Below, in pieces: positions 1-6,537 of a DNA stretch of 31,618 nucleotides. The first letter of the stretch is position 1; each line of letters begins with the position of its first letter. The notes beneath the pieces were generated by a model. It had not been told where the DNA came from. It did no database searches and saw nothing but the letters and a program-made list of their open reading frames with translations. This DNA is from a virus. A program made the position numbers and the translations under genes. The stretch covers positions 1 to 31,618 of IMG/VR virus record IMGVR_UViG_3300010970_000121; one strand, 5' to 3'.

Positions 1-368
1 CAGGCTGGCCCAGGTGCGCCCAGGTGCGCCCAGGCTGGCCCAGGCGGTGCCCAGGCTGGCCCAGGTGCGCCCAGGTGCGCCCAGGCTGGCCCAGGCGGTG
101 CCCAGGCTGGCCCAGGTGCGCCCAGGTGCGCCCAGGCTGGCCCAGGCGGTGCCCAGGCTGGCCCAGGTGCGCCCAGGTGCGCCCAGGCTGGCCCAGGCGG
201 TGCCCAGGTGCGCCCAGGTGCGCCCAGGTGCGCCCAGGTGCGCTTAGGCTGGCCCAGGCGGTGCCCAGGCTGGCCCAGGTGCGCCTAGGTGCGCTTAGGC
301 TGGCCCAGGCGGTGCCCAGGTGCGCTTAGGCTGGCCCAGGCTGGCCTAGGCTGGCCCAGGCGGTGCCC
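1..368. repeat. GC-rich tandem repeat of 10-11 bp units in a 51-bp higher-order period
   Basis: Three related unit types alternate: CAGGCTGGCC, CAGGTGCGCC and CAGGCGGTGCC. Positions 1-51, 52-102, 103-153 and 154-204 are four exact copies of a 51-bp block made of five units (10+10+10+10+11). After 204 the order decays, with C-to-T changes at unit edges (CTTAGG, CCTAGG), and the array ends near 368. Because 51 is a multiple of three, several frames stay open, but none starts with ATG and the peptides are pure repeat, so I treat it as non-coding. It touches the window edge, so its full length is unknown. It could be a binding or packaging array, or partly an assembly product. Confidence 0.9.
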
Positions 369-556
369 GAGTGCACCAGGGAGTCGTAGGCGTTCGGGAG
401 ATGATAGGCGATTCTGATACGACCGACGGCCAAAAATGCTTACCAAAAAGCGCAATATAGGCCCAAAAAACCCTCTACCCCTTACGTCGGCTTTTGAAAA
501 AAAAAATTTGCCTCAATTTTTTAAAGCCCGCCAGAAATTTGGACGACCTTTTTTTC
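369..556. other. Intergenic stretch without recognisable gene
   Basis: I see no supported ORF on either strand. The stretch is AT-rich with homopolymer A and T runs (roughly 497-507 and 519-524) and holds a distant inverted repeat, CCGACG at 423-428 and CGTCGG at 485-490. The sharp drop in GC next to the GC-rich array and near the DnaA boxes would suit an unwinding region, but that is inference. Confidence 0.5.
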
Positions 557-736
557 TCAATCCGCCATCAGACGAAATCTGATGATCTCCATCGCGTCCT
601 TCAAATCCCGCCGTGATTGTTGCATCGCATCGCTTTGCTCCTTCATCCGCCAGTAAGCGTCCTCCGCGAACCGCGCCAGGTTCTCATGACTCCATGCGGC
701 GAAGTTTGGGCCGTCCGTTTTTTCCATCTTTCCCAT
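557..736 (-). CDS. Small conserved-looking phage protein of unknown function (59 aa)
   Basis: This reading frame is too short for a 60-residue cut-off. It runs from ATG at 736 to TGA at 557 and gives a charged, mostly helical 59-residue protein beginning MGKMEKTDG, with AAWSHENLARFAEDAYWRMK in the middle and ending FRLMAD. An AAGGA Shine-Dalgarno lies about 7 bases upstream of the ATG. Trp, Tyr, Phe and regularly spaced charged residues suggest an amphipathic helix protein rather than random sequence. It reads leftward like the primase, lying beyond the primase stop with the DnaA-box region between them. I cannot assign a function. The opposing + strand frame through 613-978 is rejected in its favour. 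Confidence 0.72.
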   Translation of the reverse strand: MGKMEKTDGPNFAAWSHENLARFAEDAYWRMKEQSDAMQQSRRDLKDAMEIIRFRLMAD

Positions 737-766
737 TTTTCAATCCTTACATCAATCTTACAAAGC

Positions 767-955
767 CTGTGGATAACTTTTTATCCCCTGAATCCCAATT
801 CAATACGGAAATAGCCCACAACTTAACCGTAACGCGTAACACACCCTATAGGTGTGTGTTACGTTACGTTACGTTTTTCGTTGTTTTGTCGCAACGTAAC
901 AATTACGCCGCGTTACGGTTACGTTACGGCGTTACGGTGGATAACCTGTGGATAA
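767..955. other. Putative replication origin with DnaA boxes
   Basis: Two exact copies of CTGTGGATAA (the reverse complement of the strong DnaA box TTATCCACAG) lie at 767-776 and 946-955. A one-mismatch copy, CGGTGGATAA, lies at 935-944 directly beside the second. Between them sits a dense cluster of GTTACG/CGTAAC elements and a hairpin. An AT-rich stretch lies at about 470-560. The primase-helicase gene starts its stop codon at 956, right at the edge. DnaA box, iteron-like repeats, AT-rich DNA and an adjacent replication gene are the usual parts of a theta-type origin. No experimental proof is possible from sequence alone. Confidence 0.6.
827..936. repeat. Iteron-like cluster of GTTACG / CGTAAC repeats with hairpin
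   Basis: Overlapping GTTACG hexamers run at 858-873 (three in tandem, 5-bp step) and at 912-917, 918-923, 923-928 and 931-936. Inverted copies, CGTAAC, occur at 828-833, 835-840 and 895-900. GTAACACAC at 836-844 and GTGTGTTAC at 854-862 form a perfect 9-bp inverted repeat with a 9-base loop. One further GTTACG lies at 3185-3191, in the control region ahead of the early operon. A phage protein binding this motif could link replication and transcription; the binder is unknown. Confidence 0.7.
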
Positions 956-2959
956 CTATCGCTTTTTCTTGTCCATGATCAAAGAACTGGCCCAAGCTCC
1001 GTCTTCAATCACCCACCCATGTTCATGGGGGGCAATGAGATTTCCGACCAGCAAACTACCCACCGTCTTGCCAGTAGGCTTGACGTATTGATCGGCTGAA
1101 GTGGAGCTTAATGCAAAATTTTCCATCAGGTATGACTTCAATCCAGATCGAGAAACATAGGGTTTACCCTCACGCTCTTCTGCTGCCGTAGACCACCAAG
1201 CATTGGCAAACTTCTTTTGGTTCTCCGCAATTTGTCCGTCTTTTTTCACAGGTGCGGCTGGAGCATCCTCTTGCACAAGCACCGCGCTGGTGACCTGGAC
1301 GCCATCCTCATCGAACCAGCCTGGAATCTCCACGCTCTTCAAGCTGGCGTGAAGTGGTGCTGCCATCTCGGCGTCTTTGGACTTGCGCTGGACGATCTGC
1401 ATGGGTGTATCGCCCTTGGCTGGGACAATGCTGATCTCGATGTCCAAGGCGCCCTTCCAGGCACTCGATCCACGCGCCCGGTGCTGGGCTTCATCTGAGT
1501 TGCCGGTGTGGTGAACCAAGATCACCGAGCATTTGAATTTGATCATCAATGCTGCACATGCATCTAGCATCGTCTTGGCGTCTTGTGAACTGTTCTCATC
1601 ACCTACCAAGAATCGGTGCAGAGTATCAATCACGAGTACATCAGGAATTATGTCAAGGGCTGCAATGCTGTCTATGACGCGTTTTAGACCTCCGATCGTG
1701 TTCAGATCACAACCATCTTTTGACAGCCACATTTGCAACTTGGATGCCTTGTTGTAGTGCTTCCAAGCTGCTATGCGTCCACGCAATCCTTGATGGCCTT
1801 CACCGGCCAGGTACACGATCTTGGCGGGTTTGACCTTGTGGCCCATCCAGTCGTCCATGCCAGACCCCATGCGCAGGCACCAATCAAGCACTGCGAAGGT
1901 TTTGCCACCGCCGGAAGGGCCATGCACCATGATCAGGGCTTCTTGCTGAATCCAGTTCTTCACAAACCATTTGATGGGGGCTGGCTGGGCGCAGAAATCG
2001 TCGGCTGGGACAAGCCATTCGATCTTTGGCGGGTTGAGGAGTAGGTTCAGGTCGTTGCCCGCCTGGGCATAGTCATTGGCGTCCCCAAGGGTCGGTGGCA
2101 TGACCATGCGAACGCCATACTTCGCTGACGCCTGCTCGGCATACTTCTGACCCACGCCTGACGCATCATGGTCGGCCACAATAACCATGTCTGGGTAGAG
2201 GGTGTGCAATGTCGCGACCACTGGCACGATGTTGCTGGCGCTGTAGGCCACCACGCAAGGGCGCCCGGTAATCTCATGGATGGTCGCTGCGGTGGCGAAT
2301 CCCTCGGCCACATAGAGCGGGCCTGGTTCTTCCGTGTTGCCAATGATGTTGAACTTGCCGCCCGTGGCCCCGCCCGGGTGATAAAGCTTGCCGCCCTCAT
2401 TGTCGATGTACTGGAGCGTGGACAGAACGCCGTCCTCATCGTAGAGTGGCACCACCAGCCTGCCATCACCTGTTACCCGGGCGCCATTTGGCTTGATGCC
2501 TTTGCGGGCCAGGTATGGATGCTCTGGTGAGGCGCCTGTGCAACCCGTCCAAATGGTGTCCACCGTATTGGCAGCTGCCTCTTGGCTTTTCTTCTTGTCC
2601 GCATCGCGCAAGGTGCGTGCCTCATTGGTGCGCCGAGCGATGGCCATCTCATCTGCCTGGGTCAACTCTCGGCCCATCTCGGCTTTGAATGACACCTCGA
2701 CGCCTGCACGCCAGCAGCCAAATCTACCAGCCGGAACGCCATCACCAAACACCACATACCAGCCAGGCTTGTCAGTGTGACCGCCTTCGCCCTTGGTGTT
2801 CGATCGGAACCTGTGCAGAGCGCCGTCAAGAAAGATCTTCTCTGGTGGTGTGATGCCAATCTCCAGCATGGCGCTGCGAAGCTGATCCTCTGGCGAGGCG
2901 ACTGGTTTGGGTGCTGGTGGTGACCATGCGCCACCAAAAATGGATGTGAGATCAGCCAC
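956..2959 (-). CDS. Primase-helicase: Toprim domain plus RepA/RecA-like ATPase
   Basis: The protein has 667 residues. Residues about 150-300 look like a Toprim-type primase core, with PLYVAEGFATA at 214-224 giving the conserved acidic residue and VADHDASG at 261-268 the DxD-type motif. Residues about 315-540 are a RepA/AAA_25-like hexameric helicase ATPase: Walker A GPSGGGKT at 347-354, Walker B VLVID at 441-445 and LVHHTGNS at 481-488. The C-terminus (about 600-667) looks like a small helical domain and ends KKKR. The start is GTG at 2959, overlapping the end of the upstream HTH gene by 8 bases, with AAGG about 7 bases ahead. It probably unwinds and primes the phage origin that lies just past its stop codon. 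Family-level confidence is high; the exact helicase direction is not visible. Confidence 0.9.
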   Translation of the reverse strand: MADLTSIFGGAWSPPAPKPVASPEDQLRSAMLEIGITPPEKIFLDGALHRFRSNTKGEGGHTDKPGWYVVFGDGVPAGRFGCWRAGVEVSFKAEMGRELTQADEMAIARRTNEARTLRDADKKKSQEAAANTVDTIWTGCTGASPEHPYLARKGIKPNGARVTGDGRLVVPLYDEDGVLSTLQYIDNEGGKLYHPGGATGGKFNIIGNTEEPGPLYVAEGFATAATIHEITGRPCVVAYSASNIVPVVATLHTLYPDMVIVADHDASGVGQKYAEQASAKYGVRMVMPPTLGDANDYAQAGNDLNLLLNPPKIEWLVPADDFCAQPAPIKWFVKNWIQQEALIMVHGPSGGGKTFAVLDWCLRMGSGMDDWMGHKVKPAKIVYLAGEGHQGLRGRIAAWKHYNKASKLQMWLSKDGCDLNTIGGLKRVIDSIAALDIIPDVLVIDTLHRFLVGDENSSQDAKTMLDACAALMIKFKCSVILVHHTGNSDEAQHRARGSSAWKGALDIEISIVPAKGDTPMQIVQRKSKDAEMAAPLHASLKSVEIPGWFDEDGVQVTSAVLVQEDAPAAPVKKDGQIAENQKKFANAWWSTAAEEREGKPYVSRSGLKSYLMENFALSSTSADQYVKPTGKTVGSLLVGNLIAPHEHGWVIEDGAWASSLIMDKKKR

Positions 2960-3137
2960 GGATTACCTTTCTGCTTTGCAAATAGTCACTGAGCTTTTGC
3001 ATGACGTTGTATGTAGGGTTTGCACCTAGATCATCACGTATCTGACGGATGGTGTTGTAGTGCAGTCCAGTGGCTTCAGCTACCTTGCGAGGCATCCTAT
3101 CTTTAAGAGCTTCACGTACTTCTTCAAGACTCATCAT
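2952..3137 (-). CDS. Small helix-turn-helix regulator (Cro/XRE-like)
   Basis: This 61-residue protein has a helix-turn-helix in its N-terminal half: MPRKVAEATGLHYNTIRQI reads as helix 2, turn, recognition helix. A C-terminal helix, QKLSDYLQSRK, follows, in the size range of Cro-type repressors. There are two possible ATG codons in a row, with AAGGTGA ahead. It is divergently placed to the early operon start at 3236 and overlaps the primase gene by 8 bases, so one leftward transcript would carry both. Position and fold suggest it binds the 3138-3235 intergenic region and controls early transcription and itself. Target sites are inferred, not seen. Confidence 0.8.
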   Translation of the reverse strand: MMSLEEVREALKDRMPRKVAEATGLHYNTIRQIRDDLGANPTYNVMQKLSDYLQSRKVIRG

Positions 3138-3155
3138 TTTTTTTCACCTTTTTTG

Positions 3156-3183
3156 TTGCGATGTGCAAATTGTACGATAGAAT
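3156..3183 (+). promoter_or_regulatory. Probable early rightward promoter
   Basis: TTGCGA at 3156-3161 and TAGAAT at 3178-3183 are separated by 16 bases and resemble -35 and -10 boxes of a sigma70 promoter (4/6 and 5/6 matches). The transcript would start about 45 bases before the Sak4-like gene, whose ATG at 3236 has AAGGAG in front. The short inverted repeat TTGC/GCAA at 3156-3168 overlaps the -35 region and may be an operator for the HTH protein encoded on the other strand. A GTTACG element lies just downstream of the -10 box. Confidence 0.55.
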
Positions 3184-3235
3184 AGCGTTACGCACCGAAC
3201 TGATTTCCAGACGGGTGTGAAAAAAGGAGAGCCAA

Positions 3236-3913
3236 ATGGCTATCAATCTCAAGAGTACGGGCGGTCTTGCCGCCAATGGCGTGAAGGTGCTTGTATATGG
3301 TCAAGCTGGCGCCGGTAAGACTTCATTGCTGAAGACCTTGCCCAACCCCATCGTATTGTCCGCTGAAGGCGGTCTGCTGTCCATCCAGGATGCTGACCTA
3401 CCCTACATCGAGATCAATTCGATGGAGACATTGTTGGAAGCTTACGAGTGGCTGACAACCAGCGAAGAAGCCAAAGAGTACAAGTCGGTTGGCTTGGACT
3501 CCATCAGCGAGATCGCCGAGGTCGTTCTCAACTTCGAGAAGAAGAACAACAAAGATCCACGCGCTGCCTACGGTGCGATGCAAGAGCAGATGGCTGACCT
3601 CATTCGCAACTTCCGCGACATCCCCGGCATGCACGTCTTCATGACTGCCAAGCTGGACAAGTCCAGCGATGAGATGGGTCGTCAACTGTACAGCCCGTCG
3701 ATGCCTGGCAACAAGACCGGCCAGTCGCTGCCCTACTTCTTTGATGAAGTTCTGGCGCTGCGCATTGAAAAAGATGGTGATGGAGTTGTCCAGCGCGCTT
3801 TGATGTGCGAAAGCGATGGCCTGTGGCTTGCTAAAGACCGCAGCGGCAAACTCGGTGCCTGGGAAGCCCCAGACCTTTCAGAAATCATCGCCAAGATCGG
3901 AGGCCGTAAATGA
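3236..3913 (+). CDS. Sak4-like RecA-fold ATPase, phage recombination/annealing protein
   Basis: The 225-residue protein has a single RecA-like P-loop core: Walker A GQAGAGKT at 22-29 and a Walker B-like strand VGLDSIS at 85-91. MTAKLDK at 136-142 sits where the third core strand is expected. Small phage ATPases of this length next to a DUF669 gene are the Sak4 type, which promote single-strand annealing together with their SSB-like partner. It is the first gene of the rightward early operon and its stop overlaps the next ATG (ATGA). I expect it to act in recombination-dependent replication with the nuclease at 5506 and the helicase at 6531. A general nucleotide-binding protein is the alternative. 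Confidence 0.85.
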   Translation: MAINLKSTGGLAANGVKVLVYGQAGAGKTSLLKTLPNPIVLSAEGGLLSIQDADLPYIEINSMETLLEAYEWLTTSEEAKEYKSVGLDSISEIAEVVLNFEKKNNKDPRAAYGAMQEQMADLIRNFRDIPGMHVFMTAKLDKSSDEMGRQLYSPSMPGNKTGQSLPYFFDEVLALRIEKDGDGVVQRALMCESDGLWLAKDRSGKLGAWEAPDLSEIIAKIGGRK

Positions 3914-4161
3914 ACCACGAAAAGCCAGCATTCCCAGTCAACTTCGCCAACGACACGGAGTGGGACATGGAAGATCCAATTGGATACAACATCCCGCCAT
4001 TCTCAAACAACCAGTACATGGGAATCACAAAACGTGATTACTTTGCCGCCAAAGCAATGCAGGCAGATCTTGTTGGTTACGAGGGCAGTTGCTGGGAACG
4101 AGTTGCAAAACAAGCTTACGAAATGGCTGACGCAATGATCATGGAGTCCAACGATGATTAA
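3910..4161 (+). CDS. Conserved phage protein of unknown function (83 aa)
   Basis: The protein is acidic, with an extended N-terminus rich in Pro and Asn (about 1-38) and a helical second half. MGITKRDYFAAKAMQ at 37-51 and AYEMADAMI at 69-77 resemble a small family common in phage early regions, where the helical KRDYFAA..MQ segment is followed by an A..AD.MI helix. No enzymatic motif is visible. It is coupled by ATGA to the Sak4-like gene before it and overlaps the next gene by 8 bases, so it is probably made in step with the recombination proteins. Confidence 0.75.
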   Translation: MNHEKPAFPVNFANDTEWDMEDPIGYNIPPFSNNQYMGITKRDYFAAKAMQADLVGYEGSCWERVAKQAYEMADAMIMESNDD

Positions 4162-4540
4162 AGAACCATCACTCGCCCAACAATGGGAAGTCGCCAAATC
4201 AACCGAAGCGGAGTGGACTCAGCGCCGCCGCAAGATTGAAGACCAATTGGTGAAGCAGCTTGAGATTCCAGAAAACCTGGACGGCACAAAAAATGTTGAG
4301 CTTGGCGAGTACAAGATCAAGATCGAAGGCCGCATCAACAAAAAGATCAACAGCGACAAGCTGCAAGAGCTTGCTGTCGAAGCTGGTCTTGAAGATCACC
4401 TGTCCAGTCTATTCCGCTGGAAACCCGAAATCAATGCAACTGCCTGGAAAGCTGCCGACCCGTCGCTGACCAATCATTTGCTTGGTGCAATCACGTCCAC
4501 ACCTGGACGCCCTTCGTTCTCCGTTACAAAGAAAGACTGA
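4154..4540 (+). CDS. Conserved phage recombination-module protein of unknown function (128 aa)
   Basis: Highly charged, with a helical N-terminus (about 1-45), then a beta-hairpin-like ELGEYKIKIEGRINKKINSD region at 51-70 and a segment with LFRWKPEIN at 86-94 near the end. No catalytic motif is recognisable. The position between the Sak4-like ATPase and DUF669 is where such phages often keep a small conserved accessory protein, so a role in ssDNA handling is plausible but not shown. It overlaps the preceding gene by 8 bases. Five bases separate its stop from the next ATG. Confidence 0.72.
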   Translation: MIKEPSLAQQWEVAKSTEAEWTQRRRKIEDQLVKQLEIPENLDGTKNVELGEYKIKIEGRINKKINSDKLQELAVEAGLEDHLSSLFRWKPEINATAWKAADPSLTNHLLGAITSTPGRPSFSVTKKD

Positions 4541-4545
4541 AAATC

Positions 4546-5031
4546 ATGGCATTCCTAGACCAAACCTTCGAGGCAGACAGCCTCCCCGTTGGAAACACAA
4601 GCTACGGCGCAATCCCTGCTGGCTGGTACAACGCCACCATCCAGAAAGCCGAACTGAAGCCTACCAAGGCTGGCAATGGCCGACTCATTGGCCTGCGCCT
4701 GGCCATCACTGGCCCGACCCATCAAGGCCGGGTGGTGTTCTGCAACCTGAACATCAACAACCCCAACCCCCAGGCCGAAGAGATCGGACGCCAGCAGCTG
4801 GGTGAGATCATGCGTGCAATTGGCCTGGCCCGAGTTGGCGACACCGACGAATTGGTAGGCGGCATGTTGTCGGTCAAGTTGACGCTCAAGAACGACGACC
4901 AGGAAAACGATGTCAAGGGCTTCAAAGCCGTTGGTGGTTCGCTTCCAAAGGCAATTCCATCCTCCATGCCTGCACCAGCAGCATCTCAATCCGCACCTGC
5001 AAAGGCTGCACCACCCTGGGCCAAAAAATGA
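4546..5031 (+). CDS. DUF669-family protein, probable ssDNA-binding partner of Sak4
   Basis: The 161 residues fit DUF669. PAGWYNATIQKAELKPTKAG at 25-44 is an OB-like first hairpin, followed by a strand-rich core (residues about 48-75 and 105-130) and a low-complexity tail rich in Pro, Ala and Ser (about 136-157) ending PPWAKK. Known DUF669 proteins are encoded beside Sak4 or other annealing proteins and behave as SSB-like proteins. Here the gene sits three genes after Sak4 and before the nuclease and helicase. The flexible tail resembles that of bacterial SSBs, though the acidic tip is absent. Confidence 0.85.
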   Translation: MAFLDQTFEADSLPVGNTSYGAIPAGWYNATIQKAELKPTKAGNGRLIGLRLAITGPTHQGRVVFCNLNINNPNPQAEEIGRQQLGEIMRAIGLARVGDTDELVGGMLSVKLTLKNDDQENDVKGFKAVGGSLPKAIPSSMPAPAASQSAPAKAAPPWAKK

Positions 5032-5333
5032 GTACCTACGCAGAACTGGAAATGAAGATTGTGCAATGGGCGGAAGCCCGCAAGATCATTCCGAACAGCA
5101 CGCCATCAACGCAGTTGTTGAAGGCAGTGAGCGAGATTGGTGAGTTGGCTGATGCCACCATCAAGGATGATCGCTTGAAAATCCTTGACGGCGTGGGTGA
5201 TGTGATGGTGTGCCTGATCAATTACTGCGCACTCCAGGACATCAGCTTGGTAACCTGCATGGACATTGCCTACGATGAGATCAAAGATCGTAAAGGCACA
5301 CTTATGCCAAACGGCGTTTTTGTAAAGGCATAG
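5028..5333 (+). CDS. MazG-like nucleotide pyrophosphohydrolase (101 aa)
   Basis: All-alpha MazG-like fold. SEIGELAD at 35-42 supplies the first E-x-x-E motif (E36, E39), and the second helix has LDGVGDVMV with D54 and D58 in the metal-binding position. NYCALQDISLVTCMDIAYDE at 65-84 forms the following helices, and the C-terminal KDRKG..PNGVF is typical of phage MazG-like proteins. The family hydrolyses (d)NTPs to monophosphate plus pyrophosphate, possibly cleaning the nucleotide pool or lowering ppGpp. The gene overlaps DUF669 by ATGA and is followed by a 172-base gap with RNA-like structure. Confidence 0.85.
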   Translation: MSTYAELEMKIVQWAEARKIIPNSTPSTQLLKAVSEIGELADATIKDDRLKILDGVGDVMVCLINYCALQDISLVTCMDIAYDEIKDRKGTLMPNGVFVKA

Positions 5334-5344
5334 TTTACAGTTTT

Positions 5345-5428
5345 GGGGGGATGCGTACTCCATGATCTTCATGCTCTGTGTCACCATGAAGGCTTAATGA
5401 GGCAAGTCCCCCCACCTTTTTCGGGGGA
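5345..5428 (+). ncRNA. Candidate structured RNA leader with alternative pairing
   Basis: In the 172-base gap before the nuclease gene, several helices fit together. GGGGGGA at 5345-5351 can pair with TCCCCCC at 5407-5413 and would enclose CTTCATG/CATGAAG (5367-5373 with 5385-5391, perfect, 11-base loop) and a short GCTT/AGGC stem (5392-5395 with 5400-5403). The same C-tract can instead pair with GGGGGA at 5423-5428 as a local hairpin. Two mutually exclusive partners for one strand is the design of attenuators and riboswitch-like leaders. No Rfam class is recognised, and no T-run follows, so action could be on translation. Confidence 0.4.
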
Positions 5429-5505
5429 AAGCGGATGCTGTCGGCGTGCCGAAAGGGTTTCGTCCAACAGTGCAGCGAGTACCCCACCTTAATACAGGAC
5501 AAGAT

Positions 5506-6537
5506 ATGAAAATCCCAGATCCAACAACACCCGTGGTCACCATCGCCACGTTGATTGACGAGGCGCATCAAAAGCGCCAGGAAAAGCCCCGCCCACACCT
5601 TGGCTGCTCTACCCTTGGTCACTCATGTGATCGTTGGCTCTGGCTGTCATTCCGCTGGGCCGTGGTCGAGAAATTCCCAGGTCGAATCCTGCGACTGTTC
5701 CGCCGTGGTCACCATGAGGAAAATTTCATTGTGTCCGATCTGCGCTCTGCTGGCGTTGATATCCGAGACACGACCGGCGCCCAGAGCCGGGTTGACTTTG
5801 GCACGCACGTTTCAGGCTCGATTGATGGCGTGATTCATTCTGGTGTGCCGGGCGCCGAGAAGGGCAAGCACATCGCCGAGTTCAAGACTCACGCCAAGAA
5901 GTCGTTTGATGCTGTGGTCAAAGAGGGCGTTGAGAAGTCCAAGTGGATGCACTACGTCCAGATGCAGGTCTACATGCTCGGATCCAAAATCGACCGGGCG
6001 CTGTACCTGGCGGTCTGCAAGGATGACGACCGCATCTACACCGAGCGAGTGCGCCTGGACAAAGAACTGGCCCAGAAATTTGTTGACCGCGGTCATCGCA
6101 TTGCCCTGACAGATCGACTGCCCGAGCCTATGAGCGCCGACCCGACATGGTACGAGTGCATGTATTGCCCAGGCCATGATTTCTGCTTTGGCAGCAAGAC
6201 CACCAAGGAAGTGAACTGCCGCACATGCGCCAACGCAACCGCCCTGAGTGACAGCACCTGGCACTGCTCCTTGTGGGATGACCTGATACCTATTGATGCC
6301 CAGAGAACCGGCTGTGAATCGCATGTCGTGCATCCAGATCTGGTGCCTTGGCAGCGCATCGACAGTCCAATTGAATGGGTCGCCAAATATCGCATCGGAA
6401 AGAAGGAAGTCATGAACGGTGAGCCTGGGCCTGATGTGTACTCATCCAAAGAGTTGCTGGCGAATCCCGAAGCCTGCGGCCAGCCCCACAACTTCATCAA
6501 CAAGATGCGTAGCGAATTTGGTGGCCGACTATGCTGA
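5506..6537 (+). CDS. PD-(D/E)XK exonuclease, RecB/Cas4-like with Cys cluster
   Basis: I chose ATG at 5506 because AGGAC lies about 8 bases ahead; the in-frame ATG at 5446 lies within the structured gap and lacks a clear site. The 343-residue protein carries the nuclease core: STLGH...R at 35-43, RGHHEEN at 67-73, D107 in SGSIDGV, E125-F-K127, and the Q-x-x-x-Y motif Q152-Y156. After it come many Cys (C218, C221, C227, C238, C241, C254, C270), suggestive of an Fe-S or zinc site like that of Cas4/AddB nucleases. It would resect DNA ends to make ssDNA for the Sak4/DUF669 pair. It overlaps the helicase start by 7 bases. Confidence 0.85.
   Translation: MKIPDPTTPVVTIATLIDEAHQKRQEKPRPHLGCSTLGHSCDRWLWLSFRWAVVEKFPGRILRLFRRGHHEENFIVSDLRSAGVDIRDTTGAQSRVDFGTHVSGSIDGVIHSGVPGAEKGKHIAEFKTHAKKSFDAVVKEGVEKSKWMHYVQMQVYMLGSKIDRALYLAVCKDDDRIYTERVRLDKELAQKFVDRGHRIALTDRLPEPMSADPTWYECMYCPGHDFCFGSKTTKEVNCRTCANATALSDSTWHCSLWDDLIPIDAQRTGCESHVVHPDLVPWQRIDSPIEWVAKYRIGKKEVMNGEPGPDVYSSKELLANPEACGQPHNFINKMRSEFGGRLC

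Noticed and set aside
1-368. CRISPR-like array or long repeat-coded proteins
   Set aside because: Units are 10-11 bases without unique spacers, so it is a tandem array. The open + strand frames exist only because 51 is divisible by three and have no ATG or ribosome site.
613-978. 121-residue + strand ORF
   Set aside because: It crosses the origin repeats and lies opposite a better-supported leftward 59-residue gene; its composition reads as a shadow.
5446-5505. Upstream start for the exonuclease
   Set aside because: No clear ribosome site; this stretch is part of the structured gap, while 5506 has AGGAC at good distance.
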